Source: Terriglobia bacterium (GTDB taxonomy: Bacteria > Acidobacteriota > Terriglobia > Terriglobales > Acidobacteriaceae). Taken from it: 64,000 bases of DNA. The notes beneath the pieces were generated by a model, which searched no databases, was not told where the DNA came from, and worked only from the letters and a program-made list of their open reading frames with translations. The stretch lies in contig JAJPJE010000055.1 in assembly GCA_021324365.1 (NCBI GenBank), positions 1 to 64,000 on the forward strand. The letters are read 5' to 3'. Positions 16,674-25,251 of the stretch are shown in pieces; within the stretch, counting starts at the first letter, position 1, and every line of letters begins with the position of its first letter. The translations under genes were made by a program, and so were the position numbers.

Positions 16674-17753
16674 ATGAAACCGCTCTGTTCTTTGATACTC
16701 TCGCTGTTGACGCTTGTTTCTGTCAGCTTTTTCGCGCAGCAAGTCCCCGCTCCCGCCGAAGGCGATTTTGTCATCCACAATTTTCAATTCAAAAACGGTG
16801 AGTCGCTGCCTGAATTGAATTTGCACTACTCCACATACGGCAGCCCGGTGCGGGATGCGCAAGGGCGCGTAACCAATGCAGTGCTTGTGTTGCATGGAAC
16901 GGGCGGCACCGGACACCAGTTCGTGAAAGAGAGTTTTGCCGGCGTGCTCTTCGGTCCCGGACAGCTACTCGATGCGAATCGCTATTTCATCATCTTGCCC
17001 GACTCCATCGGCCATGGGAAATCCAGCAAGCCGAGCGACGGCCTGCATGCTCATTTTCCGCATTATGACTATGACGACATGGTTCGCGCTCAACACCTGC
17101 TTCTTACGGACGGCTTGAAGGTCAATCATCTTCGCGTGGTGATGGGTACCTCCATGGGCTGCATGCATTCCTGGATCTGGCTGGAAACTTATCCCGACTT
17201 CGTGGACGCCGCCATGCCGCTCGCCTGTTTACCAGTGCAGATTGCCGGCCGCAACCGTATGTTTCGCGAGCGAATCATGGATGCCATTCGCCAAAGCCCT
17301 GACTGGAACAATGGCGACTACACACAACAGCCGCGCGGGCTGGCCGAGGCCTTGAACATCGAGCTGATCATGGGAAGTTCGCCTTTACAGATGGAGAAGC
17401 AATATCCGACGCGCGATCAGGCCGATGCCTACCTGCACGAATTCATCAAGACGCGAATGGCGACGACTGATGCTAATGATCTGCTGTATGCATTCGATGC
17501 ATCGCGAAACTACGATCCATCGCCGAAGCTTGGCACCATCAAGGCCCCGGTGATGTTCGTCAATTCCGCGGACGACCAGATTAATCCGCCCGAACTCGGG
17601 ATTGCTGAACGAGAAATCAAGCTGGTGAAGAGGGGCCGGTTCGTCCTGCTGCCCATTACCGATCAAACGCGCGGGCACAGCACGCATACCCTTGCTGCGG
17701 TCTGGAAGCAGTATTTGCAACAACTTCTGCAGGAGAGCGAGCCGGGCCGGTAA
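16674..17753 (+). CDS. Exported alpha/beta hydrolase of the homoserine O-acetyltransferase (MetX) fold
   Basis: The 359-residue protein carries a signal peptide (residues 1-22, cleavage near FAQQ), then a MetX-like hydrolase core: nucleophile Ser160 in GTSMG, acid at Asp300/301 in NSADDQINPPE, and His335 in RGHSTHT. The oxyanion region is VLVLHGTGGTGHQF. Cytoplasmic MetX acylates homoserine, which makes little sense for an exported protein, so an esterase or acyl hydrolase acting in the periplasm is more likely (inference). It is a single gene after tRNA-Thr. The signal peptide is the main argument against naming it metX. Confidence 0.82.
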   Translation: MKPLCSLILSLLTLVSVSFFAQQVPAPAEGDFVIHNFQFKNGESLPELNLHYSTYGSPVRDAQGRVTNAVLVLHGTGGTGHQFVKESFAGVLFGPGQLLDANRYFIILPDSIGHGKSSKPSDGLHAHFPHYDYDDMVRAQHLLLTDGLKVNHLRVVMGTSMGCMHSWIWLETYPDFVDAAMPLACLPVQIAGRNRMFRERIMDAIRQSPDWNNGDYTQQPRGLAEALNIELIMGSSPLQMEKQYPTRDQADAYLHEFIKTRMATTDANDLLYAFDASRNYDPSPKLGTIKAPVMFVNSADDQINPPELGIAEREIKLVKRGRFVLLPITDQTRGHSTHTLAAVWKQYLQQLLQESEPGR

Positions 17754-18070
17754 CAAGCGGCTATTCATGTGCGATTCGCAGTTGTCACACAGCAGGGCTG
17801 TTCACTGATGGAAATGACTCGCGTCGAAACACTTTTTTGAAATCAATCCTGGCGTCGCGGACGCACGGCGCAGCACTGCCGAAAGTGTGTAATCTGCATC
17901 AGAAAGTGACACAATTCGATACCGCCCGCGACTCCGCAGTTCTGTCCGTGCGCTTGCGTCTGAGCACTGCGATTTTGGCCCGCCACACGACAACAGCTTC
18001 CAGCGCCCGCTTCATCCCACAGTCAGCTTAAGACAGCTACAAGATCAGGTATTGCAGGCGAGGGTTCGTC
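17754..18070. other. Intergenic stretch before the phosphoesterase gene
   Basis: These 317 bases carry no plausible gene. The end contains GAGGG 8 bases before the ATG at 18071, a usable ribosome binding site. I see no clear terminator for the upstream hydrolase gene. Confidence 0.5.
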
Positions 18071-19462
18071 ATGTGGACTCGTTATTCCGCCTTGGCGCTC
18101 TGTGTGGCGCTGCTGGCGTTGTGTTCGTGCGTGGGACTGACCAGAACTGGTGGTGGGAGTGAAGCCGGTTCCGAGCAGGTACTCCAGCATATTGTGTTCA
18201 TGGTGCAGGAGAACCGCAGCTTCGATCACTACTTCGGGCAGCTCGGCGCCTATCGCGCAGCCAATGGCTTCGGGGCGGCTACCGACGTCGACGGACTTCC
18301 GGCGAACACTTCGAATCCAGGCTACACCGGCGGCTCCATCAACTCTTTTCATCTAACTACTACTTGCTTGGAAGAATTGAGCGGCGACTGGTTTGAAAGC
18401 CATGCCGATATGAATTACGAGAATCCTGGATCAACTACGGCACTGATGGACGGCTTCGCCCGCATTGCGGGTGGCTACGCCCAATTCTTTGGCGAACTAA
18501 ATCTCTCCGGAAGCAGAGCGATGGGTTATTACGATCAGGACGAGCTTCCGTATTACTACTGGATGGCGTCGCAGTATGCGACGTCCGACCGGTGGTTTTC
18601 GCCGGTGCTTTCCGAGAGCATTCCCAACCGACTTTACCTCATGGCGGCGACATCAGCCGGTCATGCGCATGCGCCAACCGATCAATACCCCTGCTGCGAG
18701 CAGCAGAATCTACCGACAATCTTCCATCTCCTGCAGGCCGCGAACGTCACATGGAAGATCTACTACACGGATACTCTGCCGAACGGGCAGCCGCTCACGG
18801 ATATTAACCAGTACTGGCCCAGCTTTGCTGCACAGCATGCTGCCAATATTGTTTCAGTCAGCCAGTACTTCACCGATCTTGCGAACAACGCCCTCCCCGC
18901 TGTGGCTTTCATCCAGGCAGGCCTAGGTTCGGGTCGCGATGAGCATCCCGGCGGTCAGACAACGACCGGTGAAGGAGGCAACGACATCCAGAAGGGTGCA
19001 CTGTACGTTTCCAGTCTCATCAATGCTTTGATGAGCAGCTCTTCCTGGAGCAGTTCAGCGTTCATTCTCAGCTTCGACGAAGCGGGTGGCTTCTACGATC
19101 ACGTGCCGCCGCAATCCGCAGCGCAGCCCGATGGCATCAAGCCAATGGATCTGATTTCGACGGATGCGAATCTCAATCCTCAGCCTGATTTCAATCAAAC
19201 CGGATTCCGTATTCCCATGATTGTCGTCTCGCCATTCGCAAAGAGTCACTACGTTTCCCACACCGTTGCCGACAACACCGCGATCCTCAAATTCATTGAG
19301 ATACGATTTGGCCTACCATCATTGACTAAGCGCGATGCTTCGGAAATGGACATGTCGGAATTCTTCGACTTCACCGGGGCGCCATCTAGCAACGTTGGAG
19401 TGCCGCCGGCTCAACCTGTCGCAGGTCTGTGCAATCCGGCGAATGTTCCCGCCGCCCCGTAG
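18071..19462 (+). CDS. Exported phospholipase C / acid phosphatase-like phosphoesterase
   Basis: This 463-residue protein belongs to the phosphoesterase family of bacterial phospholipases C and AcpA-like acid phosphatases. Early motif IVFMVQENRSFDHYFGQLG (residues about 40-58) carries the conserved ENRSFDHYFG, with Glu and Asn metal ligands. Later LSFDEAGGFYDHVPPQ near 335 and MIVVSPFAKSHYVSH near 380 are also conserved in the family. The N-terminus is hydrophobic with LCSC at 17-20, a possible lipobox, so it may be a lipoprotein. It would hydrolyse phosphodiesters or phosphomonoesters outside the cytoplasm. A strong terminator follows. Confidence 0.9.
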   Translation: MWTRYSALALCVALLALCSCVGLTRTGGGSEAGSEQVLQHIVFMVQENRSFDHYFGQLGAYRAANGFGAATDVDGLPANTSNPGYTGGSINSFHLTTTCLEELSGDWFESHADMNYENPGSTTALMDGFARIAGGYAQFFGELNLSGSRAMGYYDQDELPYYYWMASQYATSDRWFSPVLSESIPNRLYLMAATSAGHAHAPTDQYPCCEQQNLPTIFHLLQAANVTWKIYYTDTLPNGQPLTDINQYWPSFAAQHAANIVSVSQYFTDLANNALPAVAFIQAGLGSGRDEHPGGQTTTGEGGNDIQKGALYVSSLINALMSSSSWSSSAFILSFDEAGGFYDHVPPQSAAQPDGIKPMDLISTDANLNPQPDFNQTGFRIPMIVVSPFAKSHYVSHTVADNTAILKFIEIRFGLPSLTKRDASEMDMSEFFDFTGAPSSNVGVPPAQPVAGLCNPANVPAAP

Positions 19463-19490
19463 TCGGCCAAAATTTTTGCTGAAAGGAAAA

Positions 19491-19520
19491 GGCCGCCCGG
19501 CAACTCAGGCGGCCTTTTCT
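19491..19520 (+). terminator. Rho-independent terminator after the phosphoesterase gene
   Basis: A perfect 7-bp stem GGCCGCC/GGCGGCC with a 10-nt loop is followed by TTTTCT, 29 bases after the phosphoesterase stop. The stretch from here to 19795 holds no gene that I can support. Confidence 0.85.
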
Positions 19521-19795
19521 CAAGGGAGAATAGTTCCAATCAGCGGCGACGAACCGACAATCAGAACTTGATGCCGAAATGTTATTGACCTCACAGAATA
19601 AGTGTCAAGGAAATTTTCCGGATTAAATGTCTTTGTTTTCAACAAGTTGCATTTATGTCCCCGAAATTTTTCGTTCGTTCGCAAATCTGCACTCCGCCTC
19701 GGAAATGGCTTAACCCGTCATTTTTGAGCGGCTTACGGGTAAACAATGACGTTTGTCCCACTTTGATACAGGAGCAAAGATGCGAAACCAGCTGG

Positions 19796-20863
19796 TTACT
19801 TGCGGAGATCCAAGCGAATAATCTCGACATCCTGCGTCCGATCAAATACGCGATCGGGGAAGAATTTCTTCGCGAGAATTCTTACTCCGCCGAATGCGAT
19901 TCCCGCCGCAATGGAAATCCCAAGCAGAACACTGGTAAGGAGAACGACGTTCACCAGCAAGCTGCCAAGATTGTTGCCCTTGGTGAGGTGTGTTGCCTGA
20001 TTCCAGGTGACGTCAGCCTCGTAGTTCACCGAGGCCAGCAGCGATTGCGCTTCTGCTGGTGAAATCGCTCCGCTTACGATTGCCACCAACGGGCCAGTTC
20101 GCTTGGTGTAGTACGCCGGTTTGCCTTGTGTAGAACTTGGAATAGCTGCGTCGATCTTCCGCAACTGTGAGCCAGCAATTGCAGGCGTGGGATAAGAAAC
20201 CAGAGTCAGCTTGGCGACACCTTCTTCACTGGTGTAGTCCGCCGACATCAATTCCGCGCCAGCCGCAAAATCTACCAGGTCCGCCGGAATCGGCTCGCTG
20301 ATCTTCGACATGCCGACCGGACCGACAATGTATTTCTTGTCATCCTTCAATCCTTGCGTTGGCAGGTAGTTTGGCAGCGAAGGCAGGTTTCCTGCGTTCC
20401 CACCGGGATGCGGGAGATCGCCGGCGAGTTCACGAAGTTCACCCGCAGACATTGGCGTGACGCGGTCGAAAGTCGCATCGACCAGAATATTGGCGCGATA
20501 GAAGACCACTCGAGTGCCATTGGAAAATGCATCATCGCCGATAGTCTCTGCGGGAAGCTCCGGCGTGCAGTAGAAAAGGAAAGATCCATACGCACCGCTC
20601 GCGTCCGCAAACCGCGCGGCTTTGATCGAGAGCTTGCGTCCCTCCTTGGTGTAGGTCGCAGAATCCAATTCGGCGAAGCCGAACTCCTTTAGCAGAGAAC
20701 CATTGACAGGGTCGGCTTCATTTGGGTCGGTGCTCACATGGCCCGGAGCAATCTTCACCCACCCCGCAAATATCTTGGGCAGGAAATCAGATTTCCCCTG
20801 CTGTGCGAGCCCAGGCAAGGCAGCTGCAATAATCAAGAAAATAACAATAAGCAAACGCTTCAT
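19796..20863 (-). CDS. DUF6599-like exported, membrane-anchored protein
   Basis: A 355-residue protein with a signal peptide (LLIVIFLIIAAALPGLAQ), a soluble periplasmic part and a C-terminal helix at about 304-330 (LLVNVVLLTSVLLGISIAAGIAFGG) followed by a basic cytoplasmic tail. The pattern LPKIFAGW near the start, DASGAYGSFLFY near 90 and the paired later block (GPLVAIVSGAISPAEAQSLLASV) match what I recall as DUF6599 in Acidobacteria. The function is unknown. It is a single gene downstream of the amidase/transglycosylase pair on the same strand, separated by 162 bases. Confidence 0.7.
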   Translation of the reverse strand: MKRLLIVIFLIIAAALPGLAQQGKSDFLPKIFAGWVKIAPGHVSTDPNEADPVNGSLLKEFGFAELDSATYTKEGRKLSIKAARFADASGAYGSFLFYCTPELPAETIGDDAFSNGTRVVFYRANILVDATFDRVTPMSAGELRELAGDLPHPGGNAGNLPSLPNYLPTQGLKDDKKYIVGPVGMSKISEPIPADLVDFAAGAELMSADYTSEEGVAKLTLVSYPTPAIAGSQLRKIDAAIPSSTQGKPAYYTKRTGPLVAIVSGAISPAEAQSLLASVNYEADVTWNQATHLTKGNNLGSLLVNVVLLTSVLLGISIAAGIAFGGVRILAKKFFPDRVFDRTQDVEIIRLDLRK

Positions 20864-21025
20864 GCGTAGAAAACAGGCCTCTTCATTAGACTACAGGCCA
20901 GAAGCGAAAGTTCCAACCGCATCAACGGCCAAGCGAGCTTTGAGCCGCATGATGCTGCCGCTCCACGAAGTCGAAGACTGATCGCCGGCGGGCAGGTTCT
21001 ACGCACGCGCGCCTTGCTTAGTTTG

Positions 21026-23446
21026 CTATTGTGCTGCTTTGTCAGGAAGCTTTGCCGCGACCTTAACTCCGCTTAATCCGTTCACGTATTTGGCTACGCC
21101 GCGGTAAAGCGACTCGGCAATCTTCTGTCGGTACTCGGGAGTTTCCAGGCGATGCTCATCGCCGGGGTTGGAGATGAAGGAGATTTCCGCCAGGATGGAA
21201 GGCATGTTAGCGCCAATGAGGACGATGAACGGCGCCTTTTTCACGCCGCGATCACGCAGCGAAGAGTTGCGGCTGGGTGCGAGTCCCGAGTAAAGCGACT
21301 GCTGGACGTCGACAGCAAACTCTCGGGACTCCTCGATCTTATCTTTCAACGCGATTTTCTTTACTAGATCTTGCAATTCGTGGATCGACTTATCCGACAC
21401 TGCATTTTCGCGCGCTGCCACTTCCAGGGCGTCACGAGAAGAGGTGAAATTCAGATAGTAGGTCTCCACGCCTCGTGCAGCGGCATCGCGGCTGGAGTTC
21501 GCGTGGATCGAAATGAACAGGTCCGCCTGCTGCTGGTTGGCGATGGCCGTTCGGGTCTCGAGCGGAACGAACGTGTCGTCATCGCGCGTGTAAACCACAT
21601 CGGCGCCCATTCGCGACTGCAGCAGTTTGCCGAGCCGCAACGCCACATCGAGCACGACGTCCTTTTCCCGAACTCCGTCTGGCCCAATGGTGCCGGTATC
21701 GTGCCCGCCGTGTCCGGCATCCACGACGATGCGCCCAATCTTGAGACCGAGCGCGCGAATCAGAGAACGATCCCCGTCCATCGTCGGTTTTGCTTCGCGG
21801 ACCGACGGCATATCGGCTGCAGCGCGGCGGCTTCGGGAGCGGGCGGGCTTGCTGGTGGGGGCATCGGAGAGCAGGGAATCGTTCAGGTTCGAGGTGGTAA
21901 CGCCCGCTGTTAGAAGCGGTTTGGCTGGCTTTATGCTTCCGGATAGCTTTGCCGGTTCCGGCGCGTCGTTATCGTCCACCACAATACGCGTGGGAAGTTC
22001 AGCCGTGCTCTTGGACGAGGCCGCTCCTCCCGAGAGCGCTGTCACTTTGCGGGCGGTTTCCTTTTCCAGGTTCAGGCGGTCGCGTTCCGACGGGTGCACA
22101 TCGCCGGAGCGCTTCACCTGCGCAGCGCCTGCAGGCGCATCGATGACGACTTTAGCGGGCGTGACCTTCGTAACTGTGCTTTCGGACACCGCCGGCGTAA
22201 GAGCCAGCTTCGGCGAGAGGGTCGCGGCTTCCTTGCCCGCGTCTTCTGATACCGGAGCTGCGGCCGCGGGCTTTTTCATTACTCCGTCTGCTACGGGAGG
22301 CTCAGCTGCTTTTGCTTGCAGTTGCGTGGGCTTACGGCCATGTATGTCGATGATCAGGCGTGAGGGATTCGGCAACAGGAACGACGAGTAGTCGTACGAA
22401 TCGTCAACTTCCAGAACGATTCGCGTCTCTTCCGGACGAAACTGCGCGACGCGGATCTTCTTCAAGAAACCGTCGCCCACTTCGAAACTTTTTCCGACTA
22501 GGACCGATGCCAGACGGGTGTCCTTCAGATCGAAGTAAATGCGATCCGGATGATCGATCCGTTCCGAGGTGTACTCAACGCCGTCCTCGAGGTCCACCGC
22601 AACGCGCGTGTAATCGGGCGTTGACCAGTGTCGGACACCCGTTACAAGGACACGACGGCCCGTATGGTGCCCGGCTTCGCTGGTCTGATCGTTCTGATTT
22701 TCGGCAACGACGGTGAGCTTCTGCTCGGCCTCAAGAGGAGGGTGCGAATTGTTTTCGCGCTTGGAAGCAGTCAGGCGGTTCTTCTCAGTTTTGGAATTCT
22801 TCGCCGACTGGGCCGCTTGCTTTTTCGAACTTTCGGCTGCCTCTGCCTCTTCATCAATATCGCGCAGCGCCTGCCGCGCATCGCCAGCATTGTCGGAATT
22901 CGGATAGTGCTTCAGGAAATCGTCGAAAGTGAGCTTGGCGTTTGCATTGTCGTTCAGATCCTCGCGATAGATCTGCCCGATCGTGAACAGCGCGTCTACC
23001 CGGTACTTGCTGCCCGGATATTCACGACGTAAGAACTCGTATTGGCCAATGGCATCGTGCAGCGACTTCTCGTCTTTGAAGGTGCGTCCTTGCTCGGCCA
23101 GCAGTTCGGCCACCGCCACGACCGCAGCGTCCGCGCGATTCGATGTCGCTGCAACGTAGTACACACGCCGGAAGGCATCCATCACCTTCTGATAGTCGCG
23201 TTTTGTCCTTTCGCGGATTGGCTTTCCATTGAGCTCTTCGCGAAGTTCTTTGGCCTTCTCGAATTGGCCGCGAGCGATCTGTTTCTTTTGCTGGACGGTG
23301 GCGCTGAAACCGGGAACCGCCAGGACGGCGACAAGGGCGAGCAAAATTGCAGAACAATGCCAATTCCCGAAACCTCTGCGGAGAACTGTAGTTCGATTGG
23401 ACTGATCCGACGAATCCGTTACCACCCTGATCGACCGCTTCTTCAT
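21026..23446 (-). CDS. N-acetylmuramoyl-L-alanine amidase with TPR and AMIN domains
   Basis: This 806-residue enzyme cleaves the amide between MurNAc and the stem peptide of peptidoglycan. The order is: basic N-terminus with a hydrophobic export segment (about 30-48), a TPR-like region (about 115-190), a charged linker, an AMIN domain (about 265-375) thought to bind the wall or its partners, a long Ala/Pro/Ser/Thr-rich linker, and an Amidase_3 catalytic domain from about 568. Zinc-site motifs [27 protein letters not shown] and [10 protein letters not shown] are all intact. It starts inside the stop of the transglycosylase gene (4-nt overlap), so the two are coupled. Confidence 0.92.
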   Translation of the reverse strand: MKKRSIRVVTDSSDQSNRTTVLRRGFGNWHCSAILLALVAVLAVPGFSATVQQKKQIARGQFEKAKELREELNGKPIRERTKRDYQKVMDAFRRVYYVAATSNRADAAVVAVAELLAEQGRTFKDEKSLHDAIGQYEFLRREYPGSKYRVDALFTIGQIYREDLNDNANAKLTFDDFLKHYPNSDNAGDARQALRDIDEEAEAAESSKKQAAQSAKNSKTEKNRLTASKRENNSHPPLEAEQKLTVVAENQNDQTSEAGHHTGRRVLVTGVRHWSTPDYTRVAVDLEDGVEYTSERIDHPDRIYFDLKDTRLASVLVGKSFEVGDGFLKKIRVAQFRPEETRIVLEVDDSYDYSSFLLPNPSRLIIDIHGRKPTQLQAKAAEPPVADGVMKKPAAAAPVSEDAGKEAATLSPKLALTPAVSESTVTKVTPAKVVIDAPAGAAQVKRSGDVHPSERDRLNLEKETARKVTALSGGAASSKSTAELPTRIVVDDNDAPEPAKLSGSIKPAKPLLTAGVTTSNLNDSLLSDAPTSKPARSRSRRAAADMPSVREAKPTMDGDRSLIRALGLKIGRIVVDAGHGGHDTGTIGPDGVREKDVVLDVALRLGKLLQSRMGADVVYTRDDDTFVPLETRTAIANQQQADLFISIHANSSRDAAARGVETYYLNFTSSRDALEVAARENAVSDKSIHELQDLVKKIALKDKIEESREFAVDVQQSLYSGLAPSRNSSLRDRGVKKAPFIVLIGANMPSILAEISFISNPGDEHRLETPEYRQKIAESLYRGVAKYVNGLSGVKVAAKLPDKAAQ

Positions 23447-24312
23447 TCTGTGTTCGTAAACTTCACGACCCCATTCGCATCACGTTCTACCCGGATAGGC
23501 GCGTAGGTCTGTGTAAAGGGCCCGCCACCATACAGGTTCGTGATTTTTCGTACATAGTTCCGGGTTTCCGCATAAGGCGGAATGCCGTTGTTGCGCGCCA
23601 CCGCTCCCTCACCGGCGTTATACGCGGCCAGTGAAAGCTCCACATTGCCGCCATAATTCGTAAGCAGCTGCTTTAGATGCCGCACCCCCGCGTCCACGTT
23701 TTGCCGAGGATCGAAGGGGTTCTTGACGCTAAGCCCGCGAGCGGTTTGTGGCATCAATTGCATCAGTCCCATCGCTCCGGTTCGCGAGACCGCGTTATTG
23801 TTGTAGTTCGACTCCACCTTAATGACGGCTCGTACCAGGTTCGGGTCGACATTGTGCCGCTCCGCTGCTTCATTGATCGCCTTGTCGATCTCTTCCGCAG
23901 TCACCTGGCGTCCTAACGCGAACCTCCGGTAGTTCGGGTTCATGTGCGCCGGGCTCGACCGGACAATCGGCTGCGCCTCCACGTACTTCGAAACCTCGGC
24001 GAATGCGGTCCGTGCAGCTGTATAAGCCGAGCGAGTCGGCACCGGCACGGGTTTCCAGGTGTGCTCGGTGTTGCTCCAGTACACGAGGCCGGACGAGTGC
24101 TTTGCGTGTGGTTCCTCCTGCAGTTTCGCCTTCTGCTCCGCCGGGCTGTCATCGTTGACATAGACAGTCCTGCCGTTCTCGGATACAGCTACGATCCGGT
24201 CCGCCGCAACAGCCGAAGTTGTTGCCAACGCTATGCAGGTCGCAGTCAAGATCAGGTGCTTAATGGAGGTAGACAGTCGGGTATTCGGTTGTGGCCAATA
24301 AGACATCCTCAT
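23443..24312 (-). CDS. Exported lytic transglycosylase (SLT domain)
   Basis: The 289-residue enzyme would cut the glycan strand of peptidoglycan. After an export segment ([17 protein letters not shown]) there is a short N-terminal domain, [17 protein letters not shown], of the DUF4124-like kind. The SLT domain runs from about 140 to 265. It has the catalytic Glu in VIKVESNYN (near 167), [26 protein letters not shown] and [13 protein letters not shown]. The ATG at 24312 has AGAGG four bases upstream; Met3 is a near-equal alternative. Pairing with an amidase suggests joint cell-wall remodelling. Confidence 0.92.
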   Translation of the reverse strand: MRMSYWPQPNTRLSTSIKHLILTATCIALATTSAVAADRIVAVSENGRTVYVNDDSPAEQKAKLQEEPHAKHSSGLVYWSNTEHTWKPVPVPTRSAYTAARTAFAEVSKYVEAQPIVRSSPAHMNPNYRRFALGRQVTAEEIDKAINEAAERHNVDPNLVRAVIKVESNYNNNAVSRTGAMGLMQLMPQTARGLSVKNPFDPRQNVDAGVRHLKQLLTNYGGNVELSLAAYNAGEGAVARNNGIPPYAETRNYVRKITNLYGGGPFTQTYAPIRVERDANGVVKFTNTE

Positions 24313-24688
24313 CAGACCTCTTTTTGGCGCACGGACCTGGGTACGGTGCGCAACTTAACAACCCGACCACACGGAGACTAACCAGAGTATGTGGATTATA
24401 GGTCGGCTCGGGAGGGGGCATCAATTAGCCAACTGCCGGGGAATCTGCAAAGTGAATGGGCGGAAACACATGAAAAAACAGGAGAAAACGGACAATCTCG
24501 GCACTTCGTCCCGCCGAAGGTCATGGACGAAGGTGCCCGATTCGCCTCGCCAACTCTATCGCGCATAGTCGGCATACGCTCGTAATTTGACGCAAACGCA
24601 ACACGAACTTACAGTTGCGTGATGCAGACACGGCGTCCACAGATGTCCGAAGTAGCCGGGTTTCTCCAAGGTGGCTGCGCTGGCGCGA

Positions 24689-24886
24689 CTAGCGACCGTC
24701 TGCCGCGAGTCGGTGATGTGAAAGACAAGCACCCCACAACTGCGGAGCGACAAAGCCCCAGATTGCTCTGGGGCTTCCGCGCGCAGACGCGAGTTTCTTA
24801 GAGGCAGGTACGCCCAGCGCTGCCCGCAACCGGCTCAGTGCCACCAAGAAAAATGTGAAAGATAACAACACCCCAAGTCGCTGCAT
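24689..24886 (-). CDS. Possible small membrane protein
   Basis: A 65-codon frame starting with an ATG at 24886 and preceded by GGAGG and GAGG, a strong ribosome binding region. Residues 1-22 (MQRLGVLLSFTFFLVALSRL) form one likely membrane helix. The C-terminal half looks less natural and contains the 10-bp hairpin at 24753-24776, so the real product might be shorter or the frame chance. Function unknown. It is included because the ribosome binding site is better than for most spurious frames here. Confidence 0.3.
   Translation of the reverse strand: MQRLGVLLSFTFFLVALSRLRAALGVPASKKLASARGSPRAIWGFVAPQLWGACLSHHRLAADGR
24753..24776. repeat. 10-bp perfect hairpin
   Basis: AAGCCCCAGA-TTGC-TCTGGGGCTT is a perfect inverted repeat with a 4-nt loop. 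On the minus strand it is followed by TTGTCG, only a weak T-run, so a terminator is possible but not typical. Confidence 0.55.
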
Positions 24887-24973
24887 TACCTCGTTCCTCC
24901 GCGCCGAGACAAATACTGAGACTGATGTGCAAATGGCCGCAAAGTCATATCAGTACACAAATCGGTGCGCCGG

Positions 24974-25231
24974 TTAACGCGGATTCGCGGGTGTGCTTTG
25001 AACTGATTGCCTGCTCTTGAACAGCAATCGGAACAAGAAGAACAGAGCGGAAATCACAACGGCCCAGAAGACGTAAAACACCCAGTCGGACGGACCGGAA
25101 TGCCCGGCGAGTTCCGTGTGCAGCACCGGTTCGAGCCTCCACAACAGAGGTGTTGCGGCCATGCACAGCACCCATCCCACGGGGAGGCCAAAAAACACCG
25201 CCAGCGAGATGGAAATCAGATTTCGTCTCAT
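24974..25231 (-). CDS. Small hypothetical membrane protein next to alaS
   Basis: An 85-residue protein with two predicted membrane helices: about 5-27 (LISISLAVFFGLPVGWVLCMAA) and about 48-68 (WVFYVFWAVVISALFFLFRLLF). It ends in a short polar tail. No family is recognised. It starts 20 bases after the alaS stop on the same strand and is probably read with alaS. Nothing links it functionally to tRNA charging. Confidence 0.6.
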   Translation of the reverse strand: MRRNLISISLAVFFGLPVGWVLCMAATPLLWRLEPVLHTELAGHSGPSDWVFYVFWAVVISALFFLFRLLFKSRQSVQSTPANPR

Positions 25232-25251
25232 ACTTACGCGCTCACGCGAAG

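Larger units (their letters stand above)
24313..24973. other. Long stretch with little coding signal
   Basis: These 661 bases between the transglycosylase start and a small membrane-protein gene hold no convincing gene apart from a weak small frame (24689-24886, minus), listed separately. A perfect 10-bp hairpin lies at 24753-24776. Promoters for the leftward amidase operon are expected near 24320-24400. Confidence 0.45.

Noticed and set aside
16674-17753. Naming this gene metX
   Set aside because: The signal peptide places it outside the cytoplasm, so methionine biosynthesis is unlikely.
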